DNA of 64,000 bases, taken from assembly GCA_033977485.1 (NCBI GenBank), contig CM066983.1, positions 108,281,580 through 108,345,579 of the forward strand, read 5' to 3'. The position numbers and the translations under genes were made by a program. Every line of letters starts with the position of its first letter. Position 1 is the stretch's first letter. This DNA comes from Hydrangea macrophylla (taxonomy: Eukaryota; Streptophyta; Magnoliopsida; Cornales; Hydrangeaceae). Positions 16,801 to 26,873 of the stretch are shown piece after piece. The notes beneath the pieces are model-generated. The model was given only the letters and a program-made list of their open reading frames with translations, did not search any database and was not told the DNA's origin.

Positions 16801-19553
16801 CTGATCTAAAAGGAATTGACCCGTCAGTTTGCATGCATAGAATAAATTTAGAAGAAAATGCTAAACCATCTAGGGAAATGCAAAGACGTCTCAACCCTAA
16901 TATGAAAGAAGTGGTTATGAAGGAAGTGATAAAACTCTTAGATGCCGGTATTATATACCCAATCTCCGATAGTAATTGGGTCAGCCCAACTCAGGTTGTC
17001 CCAAAGAAATCAGGTATCACGGTTGTACCCAACGAAAAGGGAGTCCTTATACCCACCCGTCAAACTACCGGTTGGCGGGTTTGCATTGACTACAGAAAAC
17101 TTAATTCGATGACTCGTAAGGATCATTTCCCTCTCCCATTTATTGATCAAATCCTTGAACGTCTGTCTGGTCAGAGCTATTATTGTTTCTTAGATGGATA
17201 CTCTGGTTACAACCAGGTGCCCGTTTACCCCGATGACCAAGAAAAGACAACGTTCACCTGTCCTTTTGGAACCTTTGCTTACAGACGTATGCCGTTTGGC
17301 TTGTGCAATGCACCGGCAACCTTTCAACGGTGTATGATGGCAATCTTCTCGGACATGGTAGAAAAATTTCTCGAGGTATTTATGGACGATTTCTCCGTTT
17401 TCGGACCTACATTCGATGAATGCCTCCAAAATCTGACAAAAGTCCTCGCTCGTTGCGAGGAAGCAAATTTAGTATTAAGTTGGGAGAAGAGCCATTTCAT
17501 GGTTCAGGAGGGAATAGTCTTGGGTCACGTTGTTTCCAAAAGAGGTATAGAGGTGGATAAGGCGAAAGTCGAGTTAATAGACAAGCTTCCACCGCCTTCA
17601 TCCATTCGTCAGATCCGTTCCTTTCTAGGTCACGCTGGTTTTTATAGGCGATTTATCAAAGACTTTAGTAAAATTTCACGCCCCTTATGCAACCTGCTTG
17701 CTAAGGATGTTCCTTTTGTCTTTGACAAAGATTGTCTGACAGCTTTTGAAACGTTGCGTACCTTACTATCCACGGCTCCGGTAATCCAGTCCCCTGATTG
17801 GTCATTACCGTTTGAATTGATGTGTGATGCTTCTGACTATGCCGTGGGTGCGGTATTAGGACAAAAAGTAAATAAAATCCCTCATGTGATCTATTATGCA
17901 AGTAAAACACTAAACGACGCGCAATTGAACTACACAACAACTGAAAAAGAACTACTTGCGGTTGTGTTTGCCCTTGACAAATTCCGTTCGTATTTATTGG
18001 GTTCAAAAGTCATCGTTTATACTGATCATGCGGCATTGCGTCATTTGCTTAATAAGAAAGAAACGAAACCTAGGCTAATCCGATGGATTTTACTCCTTCA
18101 AGAGTTTAACTATGAAATACGGGATAAAAAGGGTTCTGAAAATGTTGTAGCTGACCACTTGTCACGAATTCTTATAGAATCAAACGATATTACCGCTCTA
18201 AAGGATTCGTTTCCAGACGAGCAATTATTCGAGTTATCTACCGTCAATCGTCCGTGGTTCAGCGACATCGTTAATTTCTTAGCAACGGGACATATCCCGA
18301 GCAAATGGTCTCGTTTAGATAAAGATCGATTCTTTTCTCAAGTTAAACATTACTATTGGGACGACCCACTGTTGTTTAAACACTGTTCTGATCAAATTAT
18401 TCGACGTTGTGTTCCGGAAAGTGAATTCAAATCCATATTAAATTTTTGCCATTCTCTAGAATGCGGAGGACACTTTGGTAGCCGTCGTACGGCCGCTAAA
18501 GTCCTCCAAAGTGGGTTATATTGGCCAACGTTGTTCAAAGACGCACATGAATTCTGTCAGAACTGCGTACGTTGCCAACAAACAGGGAACATGTCACATC
18601 GCGATGCGATGCCCATGACCCCAATCCTCATCATAGAAATATTCGACGTTTGGGGCATCGACTTTATGGGTCCGTTCCCGTCGTCTTGTGGTTTCGAATA
18701 CATTTTAGTCGCGGTCGACTACGTTTCTAAGTGGGTGGAGGCAGTAGCGACGAGAACAAACGACCATAAAGTCGTGGTTCAATTTATTAAAGATAATATC
18801 TTTTGTCGATTCGGTACACCACGAGCGATTATAAGCGACGGGGGTAAACACTTTTGTAATCGTTATTTCGAAGCCCTAGTCCGCAAATATTCTGTCACCC
18901 ACAAAGTAGGAACCGCATATCATCCACAAACCCAAGGCCAAGTTGAAGTGTCTAATAGGGAGGTCAAAAGTATATTGGAAAAAACGGTACGTCCAGACCG
19001 TAAAGATTGGTCGCAACGACTGACCGATGCGCTTTGGGCTTATCGTACAGCGTTTAAAACCCCCATTGGGATGTCTCCTTACCGATTGGTGTTTGGAAAA
19101 GCGTGCCACTTACCAGTAGAACTCGAACATCGATCATATTGGGCCGTGAAAACTTTTAACCAAGATATAAAAGCGGCAGGATGTCATCGTAAACTTCAAT
19201 TGCAAGAGCTTGAAGAATTGAGAAACGAGGCATATGAGAATTCAAGAATCTATAAAGAACGATCTAAGGCCTTTCACGATAAAATGATTTTACGAAAGAA
19301 TTTTGAGGTCGGGCAACGCGTCTGGTTGTTCAATTCGAAATTACGGTTATTCCCAGGAAAGCTACGGTCCCGGTGGGACGGGCCGTTTACTATAACGCAA
19401 GTGTTTCCGCATGGAGCGATCGAAATCCAAGATATGAACGGTGGAACACCGTTTAAAGTAAATGGTCAACGGCTTAAGCCGTATCGAACCGAGGAGGCAG
19501 ATGAGAGAGAAATTGAGTCTATAGACCTGGTAGATCCGGTCTATCTCGATTGA
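13887..19553 (+). CDS. Athila-type Gag-Pol polyprotein (Gag, protease, RT, RNase H, integrase)
   Basis: A single 1888-residue open frame. Order by residue: retrotransposon Gag domain about 148-301; CCHC knuckle [14 protein letters not shown] about 357-370; Gln/Pro/Lys-rich linker; aspartic protease about 690-830 with [12 protein letters not shown] as active-site motif; reverse transcriptase about 985-1185 with [20 protein letters not shown] and FMDDF; RNase H about 1300-1420 ([23 protein letters not shown]); integrase HHCC finger about 1519-1560 ([14 protein letters not shown]); catalytic core with DFMGPF, SDGGKHF and QVEVSN giving the D, D-35-E set; C-terminal region with RWDGPFTI. Pol order RT-RNaseH-INT is that of Ty3/gypsy. 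The reading frame has no stops or slips, so this copy looks recently active. The frame probably makes Gag and Pol as one precursor, since no separate Gag stop is seen. Confidence 0.95.
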   Translation: MFGTRSTNPKLNPLNLELERTLRGLKSSTQAARARLMLDDESTSEPSSSFELEIRSTRNRLRKTKTIKIEPIPMADFGQNRNNGNNQNEGDNLNIPPPPPLKDYFTPTAYTPPSCIALPEVTAAHFEIKSSTIALLPSFHGRVKEDPYNHLGEFQGICATLKIQNLTDDELKMRLFPFSLKDKAKYWLQSLEPNSIRTWDELQTAFLQKFFPITRTNQIRKSITNFTMQDGETLYDTWEQFKELLRSCPHHQIPKWQLVQVFYEGLIPAVRNTVDAICAGTFLHKSADEAWKIFETLSENSMHQAVSVRPEGHILPNPKREAKVESNQSYEIQELNRKMDQLMMMGRMQGPPPSTEVCQLCSDSSHSTLACPSASQFPEFVEQHINAVQQFQRPNYNPTGYKPNTTWGPHPNLSWNSNSEKPYAKPDTTNFPNAYKPQSNQYQPPPNQQSQYQQPPFRANPPRDKTFEESVLASLKTLEAQSQSQSQLVNSHTQSIAKLESQMGQLANTLNRRNEGKLPSQPVQNPKGQYEVSSASDQVNAVSTRTTERPEEVVPPPKARKDKGKEKEKDEKEENYNPISKDDNPLMPNKPSKAVNPSDYVPRMPFPPSGEAPAHFAKKSTKPEDILEIFKEVKINIPLLEAIKQIPPYAKFLKDLCTQKRKSRNHLSKKVFLTEKVSSLFTTNTLKYKDPGTPTIACHIGDKYIHRALLDLGASVNLIPYSVYEHLGLGELKPTAATLQLADRSIKVPRGVVEDVLVKVDKCYYPVDFIVLDTEPVLDASKQVPVILGRPFLATANSIINCRTGVMDITFGNMTVRLNVFNASNQPYRDDEEADCYAIDLIDELVEEAAPFMLTKEALEACLSHFNFNDFNIDTNIEDVNTLLESANTTNALPWKPKIEALPPLAHEPALPSIQCSPTLELKPLPDSLKYAFLGNNATLPVIIASNLTENQEVQLIKVLGDHKKAIGWTVADLKGIDPSVCMHRINLEENAKPSREMQRRLNPNMKEVVMKEVIKLLDAGIIYPISDSNWVSPTQVVPKKSGITVVPNEKGVLIPTRQTTGWRVCIDYRKLNSMTRKDHFPLPFIDQILERLSGQSYYCFLDGYSGYNQVPVYPDDQEKTTFTCPFGTFAYRRMPFGLCNAPATFQRCMMAIFSDMVEKFLEVFMDDFSVFGPTFDECLQNLTKVLARCEEANLVLSWEKSHFMVQEGIVLGHVVSKRGIEVDKAKVELIDKLPPPSSIRQIRSFLGHAGFYRRFIKDFSKISRPLCNLLAKDVPFVFDKDCLTAFETLRTLLSTAPVIQSPDWSLPFELMCDASDYAVGAVLGQKVNKIPHVIYYASKTLNDAQLNYTTTEKELLAVVFALDKFRSYLLGSKVIVYTDHAALRHLLNKKETKPRLIRWILLLQEFNYEIRDKKGSENVVADHLSRILIESNDITALKDSFPDEQLFELSTVNRPWFSDIVNFLATGHIPSKWSRLDKDRFFSQVKHYYWDDPLLFKHCSDQIIRRCVPESEFKSILNFCHSLECGGHFGSRRTAAKVLQSGLYWPTLFKDAHEFCQNCVRCQQTGNMSHRDAMPMTPILIIEIFDVWGIDFMGPFPSSCGFEYILVAVDYVSKWVEAVATRTNDHKVVVQFIKDNIFCRFGTPRAIISDGGKHFCNRYFEALVRKYSVTHKVGTAYHPQTQGQVEVSNREVKSILEKTVRPDRKDWSQRLTDALWAYRTAFKTPIGMSPYRLVFGKACHLPVELEHRSYWAVKTFNQDIKAAGCHRKLQLQELEELRNEAYENSRIYKERSKAFHDKMILRKNFEVGQRVWLFNSKLRLFPGKLRSRWDGPFTITQVFPHGAIEIQDMNGGTPFKVNGQRLKPYRTEEADEREIESIDLVDPVYLD

Positions 19554-19591
19554 GCGCATGCATCGGTCGAGCTAGCGACGTAAAATTTAGC

Positions 19592-19615
19592 GCTTCTTGG
19601 GAGGCAACCCAAGCA
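19592..19615 (+). other. Stem-loop just after pol
   Basis: CTTGGGAGGCAACCCAAGC, about 40 nt after the pol stop, folds into a stem CTTGGG/CCCAAG with an AGGCAA loop. Very similar strings occur just after pol in many plant Ty3/gypsy elements, as I recall. Its role (RNA element or splice-related signal) is not established here. Confidence 0.55.
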
Positions 19616-19760
19616 TTAGTTAGATTTTTTCTTCATTTTTGTACACTATGTAGCAGTTTTTGGCCAATGTCTGAGTGTGTAAACACCCAGAAGATGAAAA
19701 TTTGCAATTCTAGAACATTGTTACAAGAAACAAGAACAGAAAAATGAAAAATCAGCATAT

Positions 19761-20141
19761 CGCGCGCGCGGCCCGCTCGCGCGAGAGCTCGCTCGCGCGG
19801 TCCGCTCGCGCGAGATATCCCCTTAGTCAAAAATTTTATGTAAGCTAAAAAGGGACCCTCAGTGCTTTCTCGCGCCAGGAATCGCGCCCGCGAGCCTCTC
19901 GCTAGAGCGGCTCGCTCGCGCGATTATGAGACTTAGAAAAAAATAATTAAGCTTCTTGAAAGAAGCCTCAGCTTCTGTTCGCACTCGAATTCGCGCGAGC
20001 GAGACCGTCGCTGGAGCGGCCCGCTCGAGCGAATGAGAGACTTAGAAGAAATTTTTCAAAACATAAAAAAAGAAGCCTCAGTGGTTCCTCGCGGAGGAAC
20101 TCGCGCGCGCGAGGCTCGCTCGCGCGGTTCGCTCGCGCGAG
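19761..20141. repeat. CG-palindrome repeat array downstream of pol
   Basis: Three to four tandem, diverged units of roughly 110 bp each contain overlapping GCGCGAGC/GCTCGCGC palindromes, separated by AT-rich spacers that share the phrase AGAAGCCTCAG. The motif is the same as in the LTR array (12171-12304), but the spacers differ. It ends 12 bp before a TATA-like box. Confidence 0.85.
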
Positions 20142-20152
20142 GTTCCCCTCCC

Positions 20153-20232
20153 TTTAAATACAGTTCCGTGCCCTAATTTCTCTGAACTGTCTTCTCTCTC
20201 TCTCTTCGTCTTCATCTCTCCCTCACGGCGAC
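20153..20232 (+). promoter_or_regulatory. Putative internal promoter for the accessory ORF
   Basis: TTTAAATA at 20153-20160 is followed about 30 nt later by a CT-rich leader (CTTCTCTCTCTCTC, 20190-20203), the arrangement of a typical plant Pol II core promoter and 5' UTR. It sits between the CG array and the accessory ORF. Expression from here is an inference. Confidence 0.45.
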
Positions 20233-20414
20233 ACTCTCTCCCTTTCTCTTATCTCCATCACCCGCCACCAATCATCACCTTCTACCACCACCACGCCGCC
20301 GGAGCACCAAAACCATCACCGTCGTTTTCCCGACAAGACGCCGCCGCCGCCGCTAAACTGCCGCAACTCAAATTACGGCTAAATTTTCCAACCCCCCCTA
20401 ATCTTGAATCACAG

Positions 20415-21976
20415 GTAGTCATGTACATTTATATGTATATATATGTCTTTATATATATTTATACACTCACCGATCTATATTTATACACATATATGTACAC
20501 ATATGTTGTAAAGTTTAGGGTTTGTGTTTCTGTATCCATATATATACACGATATATATACATACGCTGATTTCACAACCCTAACCTTTGATTTGGATCTA
20601 GTTTTTTTTTTTATAAAGGGAGAACAATTAGGGGGTTTCCAAACCCTAAACCCAATTTATACATATCTATGTCTTTACACGTACACACAGAAATTCAGTT
20701 GAATGTCTGTGTGCCACCTAGGACTTTTGATTTGCACCTTGATCTTGACAAAGACCGACTTTCATATAGGGTTTTCACATTAGGGCTTTGATATGGATAC
20801 ATGTATACCCATCTTTGAGATTTTTGTCTTTCAGGGTCAGAACTGTTTATCTATAGATACATGTGTGCATATGTACACATATGAGGACTATAGATACGCA
20901 CACTGACCAGTAAACATGTGTTACAATTTCCAGATTAATTTGGGGTTAATTTTCGATTAGGGTTTGAACTGAGAATAAGGATAGTTCTGTAGATCCATAT
21001 GTGCTTCCCTATATGTGTTCCTGCACTAACTCATACACAGTAATGTAGACTATTACACATACACTTTTACATGCTCGTTAATTCGTTAATTGTGAAATCA
21101 TCATAGACTGATTATATACTTCAATTAAGATTATCTAGATTTAGGGCTATCATGTGCATTGCTTCTTAATGTTGACTCCAGTGAGCATTAAGATTATCTA
21201 GATTTAGGGCTATCATGTGCATTGCTATTCCCACTGTGCTGTAAATAAGGTTAAGCATATCAGCTAAAAAAAAAAAAAAAATAGTAAACCTAAAATTAAT
21301 TTTGAACCTTGATTACGTAATAACTCAATGAGTTGAAGGGCTCCTTGAGCTTAGCCTATGATTGATCAAGTCCGCGTCATAGTAGGCTTGTATAGATGAA
21401 CTCATCATCAGGATCTTTCCGTATTGAAACCAATAGAGTAACACCTGATGGTAGTCACAGTGACAATAAGTCAGCACATCATTTTGGGATCAGATTTATT
21501 CCCTTCCTGTGTTAAATCTGAATACAGTAAAGATAAATTTGATTTTACAATAGGGGTGTCACGTAATTAGATTACATATGAATACGAACTTTTAAACTTT
21601 TAAAATATGGTCAATTGTCTATAATCAATCGTCAACTGTCAAATGTCTTGAGTATGATCTTAACATGATGATTGACAGCATAACCGACATTCATGACATT
21701 CACTAGTTAGACAAATCACGTACCAAACACTTGGATTTGCTTATCTCCACGTCAATCTTTTCAGCAATACAACGTTTACAAGTATTTAACTAGTTTATTA
21801 ACACGCGGCAAGTACCCCGTGACTTGTCGCAAAGTGTGTGCCCTTGTTGGGACAGTGGGTGGGAAGGGGCTGACTCTTCTCACAGTTGCTGGGTGTTCCC
21901 CCGTGAACCCCAATTTCTTTGAAAATGTTGAATATATGATTGATTGTGTCCCTTGACGGGATCGTTTTTCTTGCAG
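20415..21976 (+). other. Putative intron ahead of the accessory ORF
   Basis: A donor CACAG/GTAGTC at 20411-20420 and an acceptor TTTTTCTTGCAG/GTGCC ending at 21976 bracket 1562 AT-rich nt without a long ORF. Splicing would bring the ATG at 22082 to about 340 nt from a start site near 20185. The intron holds TA-rich microsatellites (20420-20560) and a tandem repeat of about 38 bp, spaced 61 bp apart (21127 and 21188). Confidence 0.4.
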
Positions 21977-22081
21977 GTGCCCTTTCCCCCTATCCCTGTC
22001 TTTTTCTTTTTCTGGGCATAGACCTATTTTAAAGCCGACATTTTCATTTTTTTCTAAAAATCCGTACTTTCTCTTTAAAAT

Positions 22082-23368
22082 ATGACCAAAAGAACCGTAC
22101 GATCCGCTTCTTCTTCACAACCACCACAGAAAAAATCCAAAGGAAAAGAAAAACAGACCGACCCTCCACCACCACCCCCAGACGACCCTAACCCAAACGA
22201 ACTAGGCCCTAAATACGCCACCCGCGGCCTCAACTACGAGGCCGCTATAGATGCTGAGTACTTCGCGTCTGACAAAGACACGAAGTGGGGCCATAATAAC
22301 TTAGTAGCCCGAAAGCTGGCCCCACAGCTATATTTCAGAAACCCCGACCTCATCAGTTACCCCCGTATAGTCCGCCTATTCTACCAAAACCTACGCTACC
22401 ACAAACAATCCCTCAGCCAACACGCCTTTATCTCTACTACTATAGACGGCCATGACATCACCCTAAACCCAGATAACATCGCCGAAATCCTCCAACTCCC
22501 CTCCCATTCTTACCAAGTCCCAAAATTGACCGTCCTCAATAAAGCCCACTCCTTCATTCATATCATTCAGGACATGTGTGGCGGCCGCTCTGGTTCGGGC
22601 CAATCTATTCGCCGATCACATATGCCCCGCCAGATGTGGTTCGTCGACCATGTCCTTAAACGAAACCTGTACCCCCTTGGTCACGAGCAAGAACGGACTA
22701 AGGCAATCCACCACGCCCTCCATGCCATTTACCGTAGTGATTGGTTCCATCCTGGCCTCGTTATTATGGATGGCATGCGCCATACTTCTCAGGCCATAGA
22801 TAACGCCATCGACCCTAAGACCCTTTTGCCCTATCCTCGCACCATTACAGCCATTCTCCGGGCTAAGGCCTTTCCTATCCCTACCGATGAGCCCATTGAT
22901 GCACATATCCCGGAGTTCGCTTCCGCCGATTGGAAGTTGAGCCTGGATCGTTTAGATTTGGAGGTTAGGAGGGCCCGTGAGGCAGCCCAGGCCCGTCGCG
23001 AGCAGGCGGCACAGCGTCCCCCTCCCCCGGAGGATACTCCTTATGCTTGGACATATGGGGACGTCTGTGCCTTCCGTGGAGAGACCCTGCGGCTTCAGTC
23101 CTACATGCGATCATATTTCCAGCTGGCTCATCCGGACCAGCTGGCTGACATTCTAGCCCAGGGCGAGGCTGCATATCAGTCGGCTTTCCCGCGACCAGCA
23201 CAGCAGGTGGCAGAGGAGGAGCAGGGTGAGGTGCAGGGCGAGGAGGAGGAGACTGGGGATGCTGGTGAGGATGACGATGGGAGTGGCAGTGATGGGGATG
23301 GTGATGATACTACAGGCCAGGGGAGTACAGGGCTGGAGTTGATGTTGATTGAGGGGGGTGAGGATTAG
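22082..23368 (+). CDS. Athila accessory protein in the env-like ORF position
   Basis: A 428-residue frame downstream of pol, the position of the so-called env-like ORF in Athila elements. N-terminus: Ser/Lys-rich with a nuclear-signal-like KKSKGKEK and a Pro run. Residues about 45-260 resemble the plant transposon protein / ATHILA ORF1 type domain (features such as LISYPRIVRLFYQNL and the DGHDITL..IAEILQLP block). Residues about 280-320 form an Arg/Ala-rich, coiled-coil-like stretch. The tail (about 375-425) is strongly acidic (Glu/Asp/Gly). I see no signal peptide or membrane helix, so an envelope function is not supported. A nuclear or capsid-associated role is equally possible. Confidence 0.75.
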   Translation: MTKRTVRSASSSQPPQKKSKGKEKQTDPPPPPPDDPNPNELGPKYATRGLNYEAAIDAEYFASDKDTKWGHNNLVARKLAPQLYFRNPDLISYPRIVRLFYQNLRYHKQSLSQHAFISTTIDGHDITLNPDNIAEILQLPSHSYQVPKLTVLNKAHSFIHIIQDMCGGRSGSGQSIRRSHMPRQMWFVDHVLKRNLYPLGHEQERTKAIHHALHAIYRSDWFHPGLVIMDGMRHTSQAIDNAIDPKTLLPYPRTITAILRAKAFPIPTDEPIDAHIPEFASADWKLSLDRLDLEVRRAREAAQARREQAAQRPPPPEDTPYAWTYGDVCAFRGETLRLQSYMRSYFQLAHPDQLADILAQGEAAYQSAFPRPAQQVAEEEQGEVQGEEEETGDAGEDDDGSGSDGDGDDTTGQGSTGLELMLIEGGED

Positions 23369-24031
23369 TCTAGGTTGGGTTGGGTGACTGGGGGATTCAG
23401 ACATTCATTTTTCTCTTTTGTTGTATTTGGATGGGGAGTTGTAGACATTTTCAGACATTATGGCATGTATATTATTTCATTTTGTTATTTTTCCTGTTTA
23501 TTTAGTCTTTTGTTTATTATTAGGATTTTGCTGTACCCGGCTTCGACCGGTTTAGTTTATTTCCTGTTATTTTCTTTTCTTTGGGTCTGTAAATAATTTA
23601 TTTTGCGCTTTTCTTTTCTTTTGTGGTTTGCTATATGTCTGAAACATCATAGTTACTTCATTGAGTTGATTATCATGTATTGCTTCATATGCTTTAATTC
23701 ATTGCTTACCATAACTTCACAAGCAGTCCGTGAGTAATTTAACCCATTGCATGCCAAACAGGAATCGCTTAGACTCAGGTTTGGGGGAAATTATGCTGAC
23801 ATTTCCATTAATTTTTCTGAATTATTACTTACAAGTGAATATGATCCATATGATTAAACATTACTTTATTCACTACATTGAATCTCAGAACATGTAACTG
23901 CGTAATAATTTAGGTTTATACATTCATGGGTAGATCATTTTGATATATATATTATTATAATCCTGAATATCACCTATGTTTTTTTTTTCATAACTAATAA
24001 CTTGCGCTAATTATTCTTCAGTTGTGACGTT

Positions 24032-24868
24032 TTGTATGTTTCAGGACATATCGCTACCACATATACCTATAGTACCCAGATCCTCATTTCTCCTTATCAT
24101 CTTTGCACTATGGATCATCCTATCTCACCTCCTAGTTCACCTGATAGGTTGTCTAGTCCGTCGAGTTCCTATTCTGACTCCAGCTCGTCCTCTGATACTT
24201 CTATACTTAGTCCTAGGCTAGCCAAACCTGACGGCCCGGTCGGTCGTCCCGGCTGGAGTCGTCGTCGTCCTCGTAGGCCCATTCGTAGCTTTTCTGATTC
24301 ATCTGACGAGGATGACATGTTTGGCGATGACCCTACGTCTCTTGATGGCCCTTATGGCGCTCCCCCTACATCCTCCGAGTCGTCTTCGTCTGAATCGGCC
24401 GAGTCCTCGACCGATGATGACGATGAGGATGTTGTCTCAGGCATCGCTGCTATTTCTTTATCTGACCCTATTGAGTCTAGTGTGCTTTCACCTGAGGTTT
24501 CCTATCCATATAGGAACCTACCTGATTATGTGCCGGACGTTGTTCGACAACGTCCGGGTCACCCTGACTGGTCTCCTGAGGACGTTGCCTCGATATTCGC
24601 GCCGTATTCCGGTCCTGAGGATGATAGGGTGGATTTGGGTCCGAGTGTCATTGAGGGGATTGAGGAGGGTCCGAGTCTGGATTTACATGAGGATTTTGAT
24701 GTGGTAGGACCGTCGTTCGACCCTGCGGAGCATCCAGAGTGGGAGCTTGTGGATTGGTACTATCGATCTGCCGTACAGCTTCCGTCAGATATTTTCCGTG
24801 GAGTGGACGTGCTGGTGACCTTCTATGCTGACTGCATCCATGTCATTGTCATGTTCCCCTCTGCATAG
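24032..24868 (+). CDS. Second Athila accessory ORF, Ser/Asp-rich, unknown function
   Basis: A 278-residue open frame 660 nt after the first accessory ORF. The start is uncertain: an in-frame ATG at 24113 (MDHPISPPSSPDRLSSPSSS) is a better N-terminus than the first ATG, which overlaps a splice-acceptor-like GTTTCAG at about 24039-24045. The product is rich in Ser, Pro and Asp, with an Arg-rich patch (GWSRRRPRRPIR) and acidic stretches (SSDEDD, TDDDDED). I recognise no domain. Codon usage and GC content match the first accessory ORF and differ from the AT-rich surroundings, which supports real coding. Confidence 0.55.
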   Translation: MYVSGHIATTYTYSTQILISPYHLCTMDHPISPPSSPDRLSSPSSSYSDSSSSSDTSILSPRLAKPDGPVGRPGWSRRRPRRPIRSFSDSSDEDDMFGDDPTSLDGPYGAPPTSSESSSSESAESSTDDDDEDVVSGIAAISLSDPIESSVLSPEVSYPYRNLPDYVPDVVRQRPGHPDWSPEDVASIFAPYSGPEDDRVDLGPSVIEGIEEGPSLDLHEDFDVVGPSFDPAEHPEWELVDWYYRSAVQLPSDIFRGVDVLVTFYADCIHVIVMFPSA

Positions 24869-25870
24869 GGACATGCAGTGATGTGGTTTGGGGGAGAGTA
24901 TATGGATATTTCATAGTTTTTGTTTTGTTTTCATACTTTTTAGTACTTTAGTTTACTTTTGTTAGTTTCTTTTATTAGTTTTCGTTTATTCGTTATTTCG
25001 TTGATTTGTTAGTTCGTTTAATTCAGTTGTAAAACATTAGTTCGTTTAATTCATTTGAAAAAATACAAAATACATATAAAAAAAAAAAAAAAAAAAAAAA
25101 AAATAATAATAATAAACATTGTAGTAGTTCTATAAATAAATAAAATCAGTTTCTTACTATTGTTCAATATTGCATTCCTTTTGATTATAATTAGATTTCG
25201 TTGAAACTTTGAGAAGTAAGAGAGTATATAATCAAAATGCCTATCGAAGTTATGAGAATACGTCTTGAGAATTGTATATCCTTAGAATCATTGCTTTATA
25301 TCTTATACTTGCATATCTTGCTGCACTGCACGTAGTTATATGGATACATATTGACATTGAACCGTAATATAACTTGGATTTCTAAATAGTAAAAAATGTG
25401 GAGACTAAACCCGGTGAGCTTTAGAGCCTATTATTCTTTGTGAGGGTTTTAAATTTATCGAATCTCCTTGACACATCGCGCTATCTCGTTGAATGGTCTC
25501 ATTATTTCTTCATTTTGATTGAAAGTCGAGTGAGTATTAGAGTTACCATGTTTTAAAAAAAAAAAAAGTATATATATATTTTCCTTTTATATTATAACAT
25601 TGAAAAATCATGTAACCTTAGAAAATGACACTAGGCCATCTGTTCTAATAAACCTTTTCGACCTCTGGCCTATCCTTTATTTTTTTTATATATCCCTCGT
25701 TAACCCATTTGAGCCGTTTATAAATAAGCCATTTCTTTGTTCACCTATTATCCTACCCACTCCGATATGGAGTTCGCCATTATTAAATATTACCTACCCC
25801 ATGTCCAAAAAGTGGCTAGAGAATGGTTTGCATAAAGAAATTGGGCTAGTAAACGACTAGAAAAATATAA

Positions 25871-25905
<35 letters not shown>

Positions 25906-26859
25906 ATCTAATGTAAAAAGAAAAAAAAAAAGAAAGAGAATATAGTTATTGAAAAAAAGGGATACGATTATCTTGAGAGAGATATGAAAAAAAAAAGAAA
26001 GTAATATAAATAGTCGTGATAGGAAAGCCCGTGCGTTACACATTAAGACTACTCCTAGCTACTTACGGACTTTTTGAATTCCTTTACCTTTCTTTTTCTA
26101 AGCCTTAACCCTTGACCAACATTACAACCTGTATAAAGTCCTAGTCGATTCTAGGGAAAAATGATTTGGATATGTGACCGAAAAGGAAAAGAAAGTAAAA
26201 GCATGGTAGTAATGATATTCACTTGACGATCGATATCTATTCATGAGACTATGTTATTTATGTCGTGTCGTTCGTTGTTGAGAGTCGTATGCGAATTTAT
26301 TAGTTTTGTTTAATAATTCTTTCTCGCATATATCTAAATGAGTGATTACACCTGTTTCAGAGTGATGTTATTTTAGAGTGTAATTAACAACGTGAGATTT
26401 GTAGTCAAAGCATCACTAGATAGTTATCTAGTTTATATTCCATGTTCATAATTATCGTGTATCCACTTGACTACTACTTCACACACATGCGAGTCTTCGA
26501 TATATTCTATTGATTCTTGTGATATATGTTTTCGGCTTATTTCTTAGAATGTAGGAAGGCATATGATTATTTTACTCTTGATAATTTTAAAAGTTCATTT
26601 GAGATTAATTTTATACAGAAAGGAATGTGACATTGAACTATTTAAAATTTTAAATAAAATCTTTACAAGTTAATAAATATGGTTGTGGGTGACTTGTTGA
26701 CGAGAACCCTCACGAGACTTCACTCGTCCGACTAGGGACACCTAGAGGTTTAAAAGGCTTGTTGCACAAGCTAAGTGCAATCGTTATCCATACGAAAATG
26801 GAGTAGGAATTTTATTATTTGTAGTTTTATTTTCTTTTTGCTCGAGGACTAGCAAAATG
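24869..26859 (+). other. Athila 3' non-coding region
   Basis: About 2 kb of AT-rich sequence with poly-A/AAT tracts (25078-25116, 25874-25903), no long ORF and no recognised gene. A GGTTTGGGGG purine tract occurs near its start (24885-24898), and the proper polypurine tract at its end. Confidence 0.7.
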
Positions 26860-26873
26860 TAGGTTTGGGGGTG
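26860..26873 (+). other. Polypurine tract
   Basis: AGGTTTGGGGGTG directly precedes the 3' LTR and fits the plus-strand priming site. Two similar tracts occur upstream at 23778-23790 and 24885-24898. Confidence 0.75.

Noticed and set aside
20421..20702. ORF rich in Tyr/Ile in the Athila internal region
   Set aside because: It translates TA-rich simple repeats inside the putative intron.
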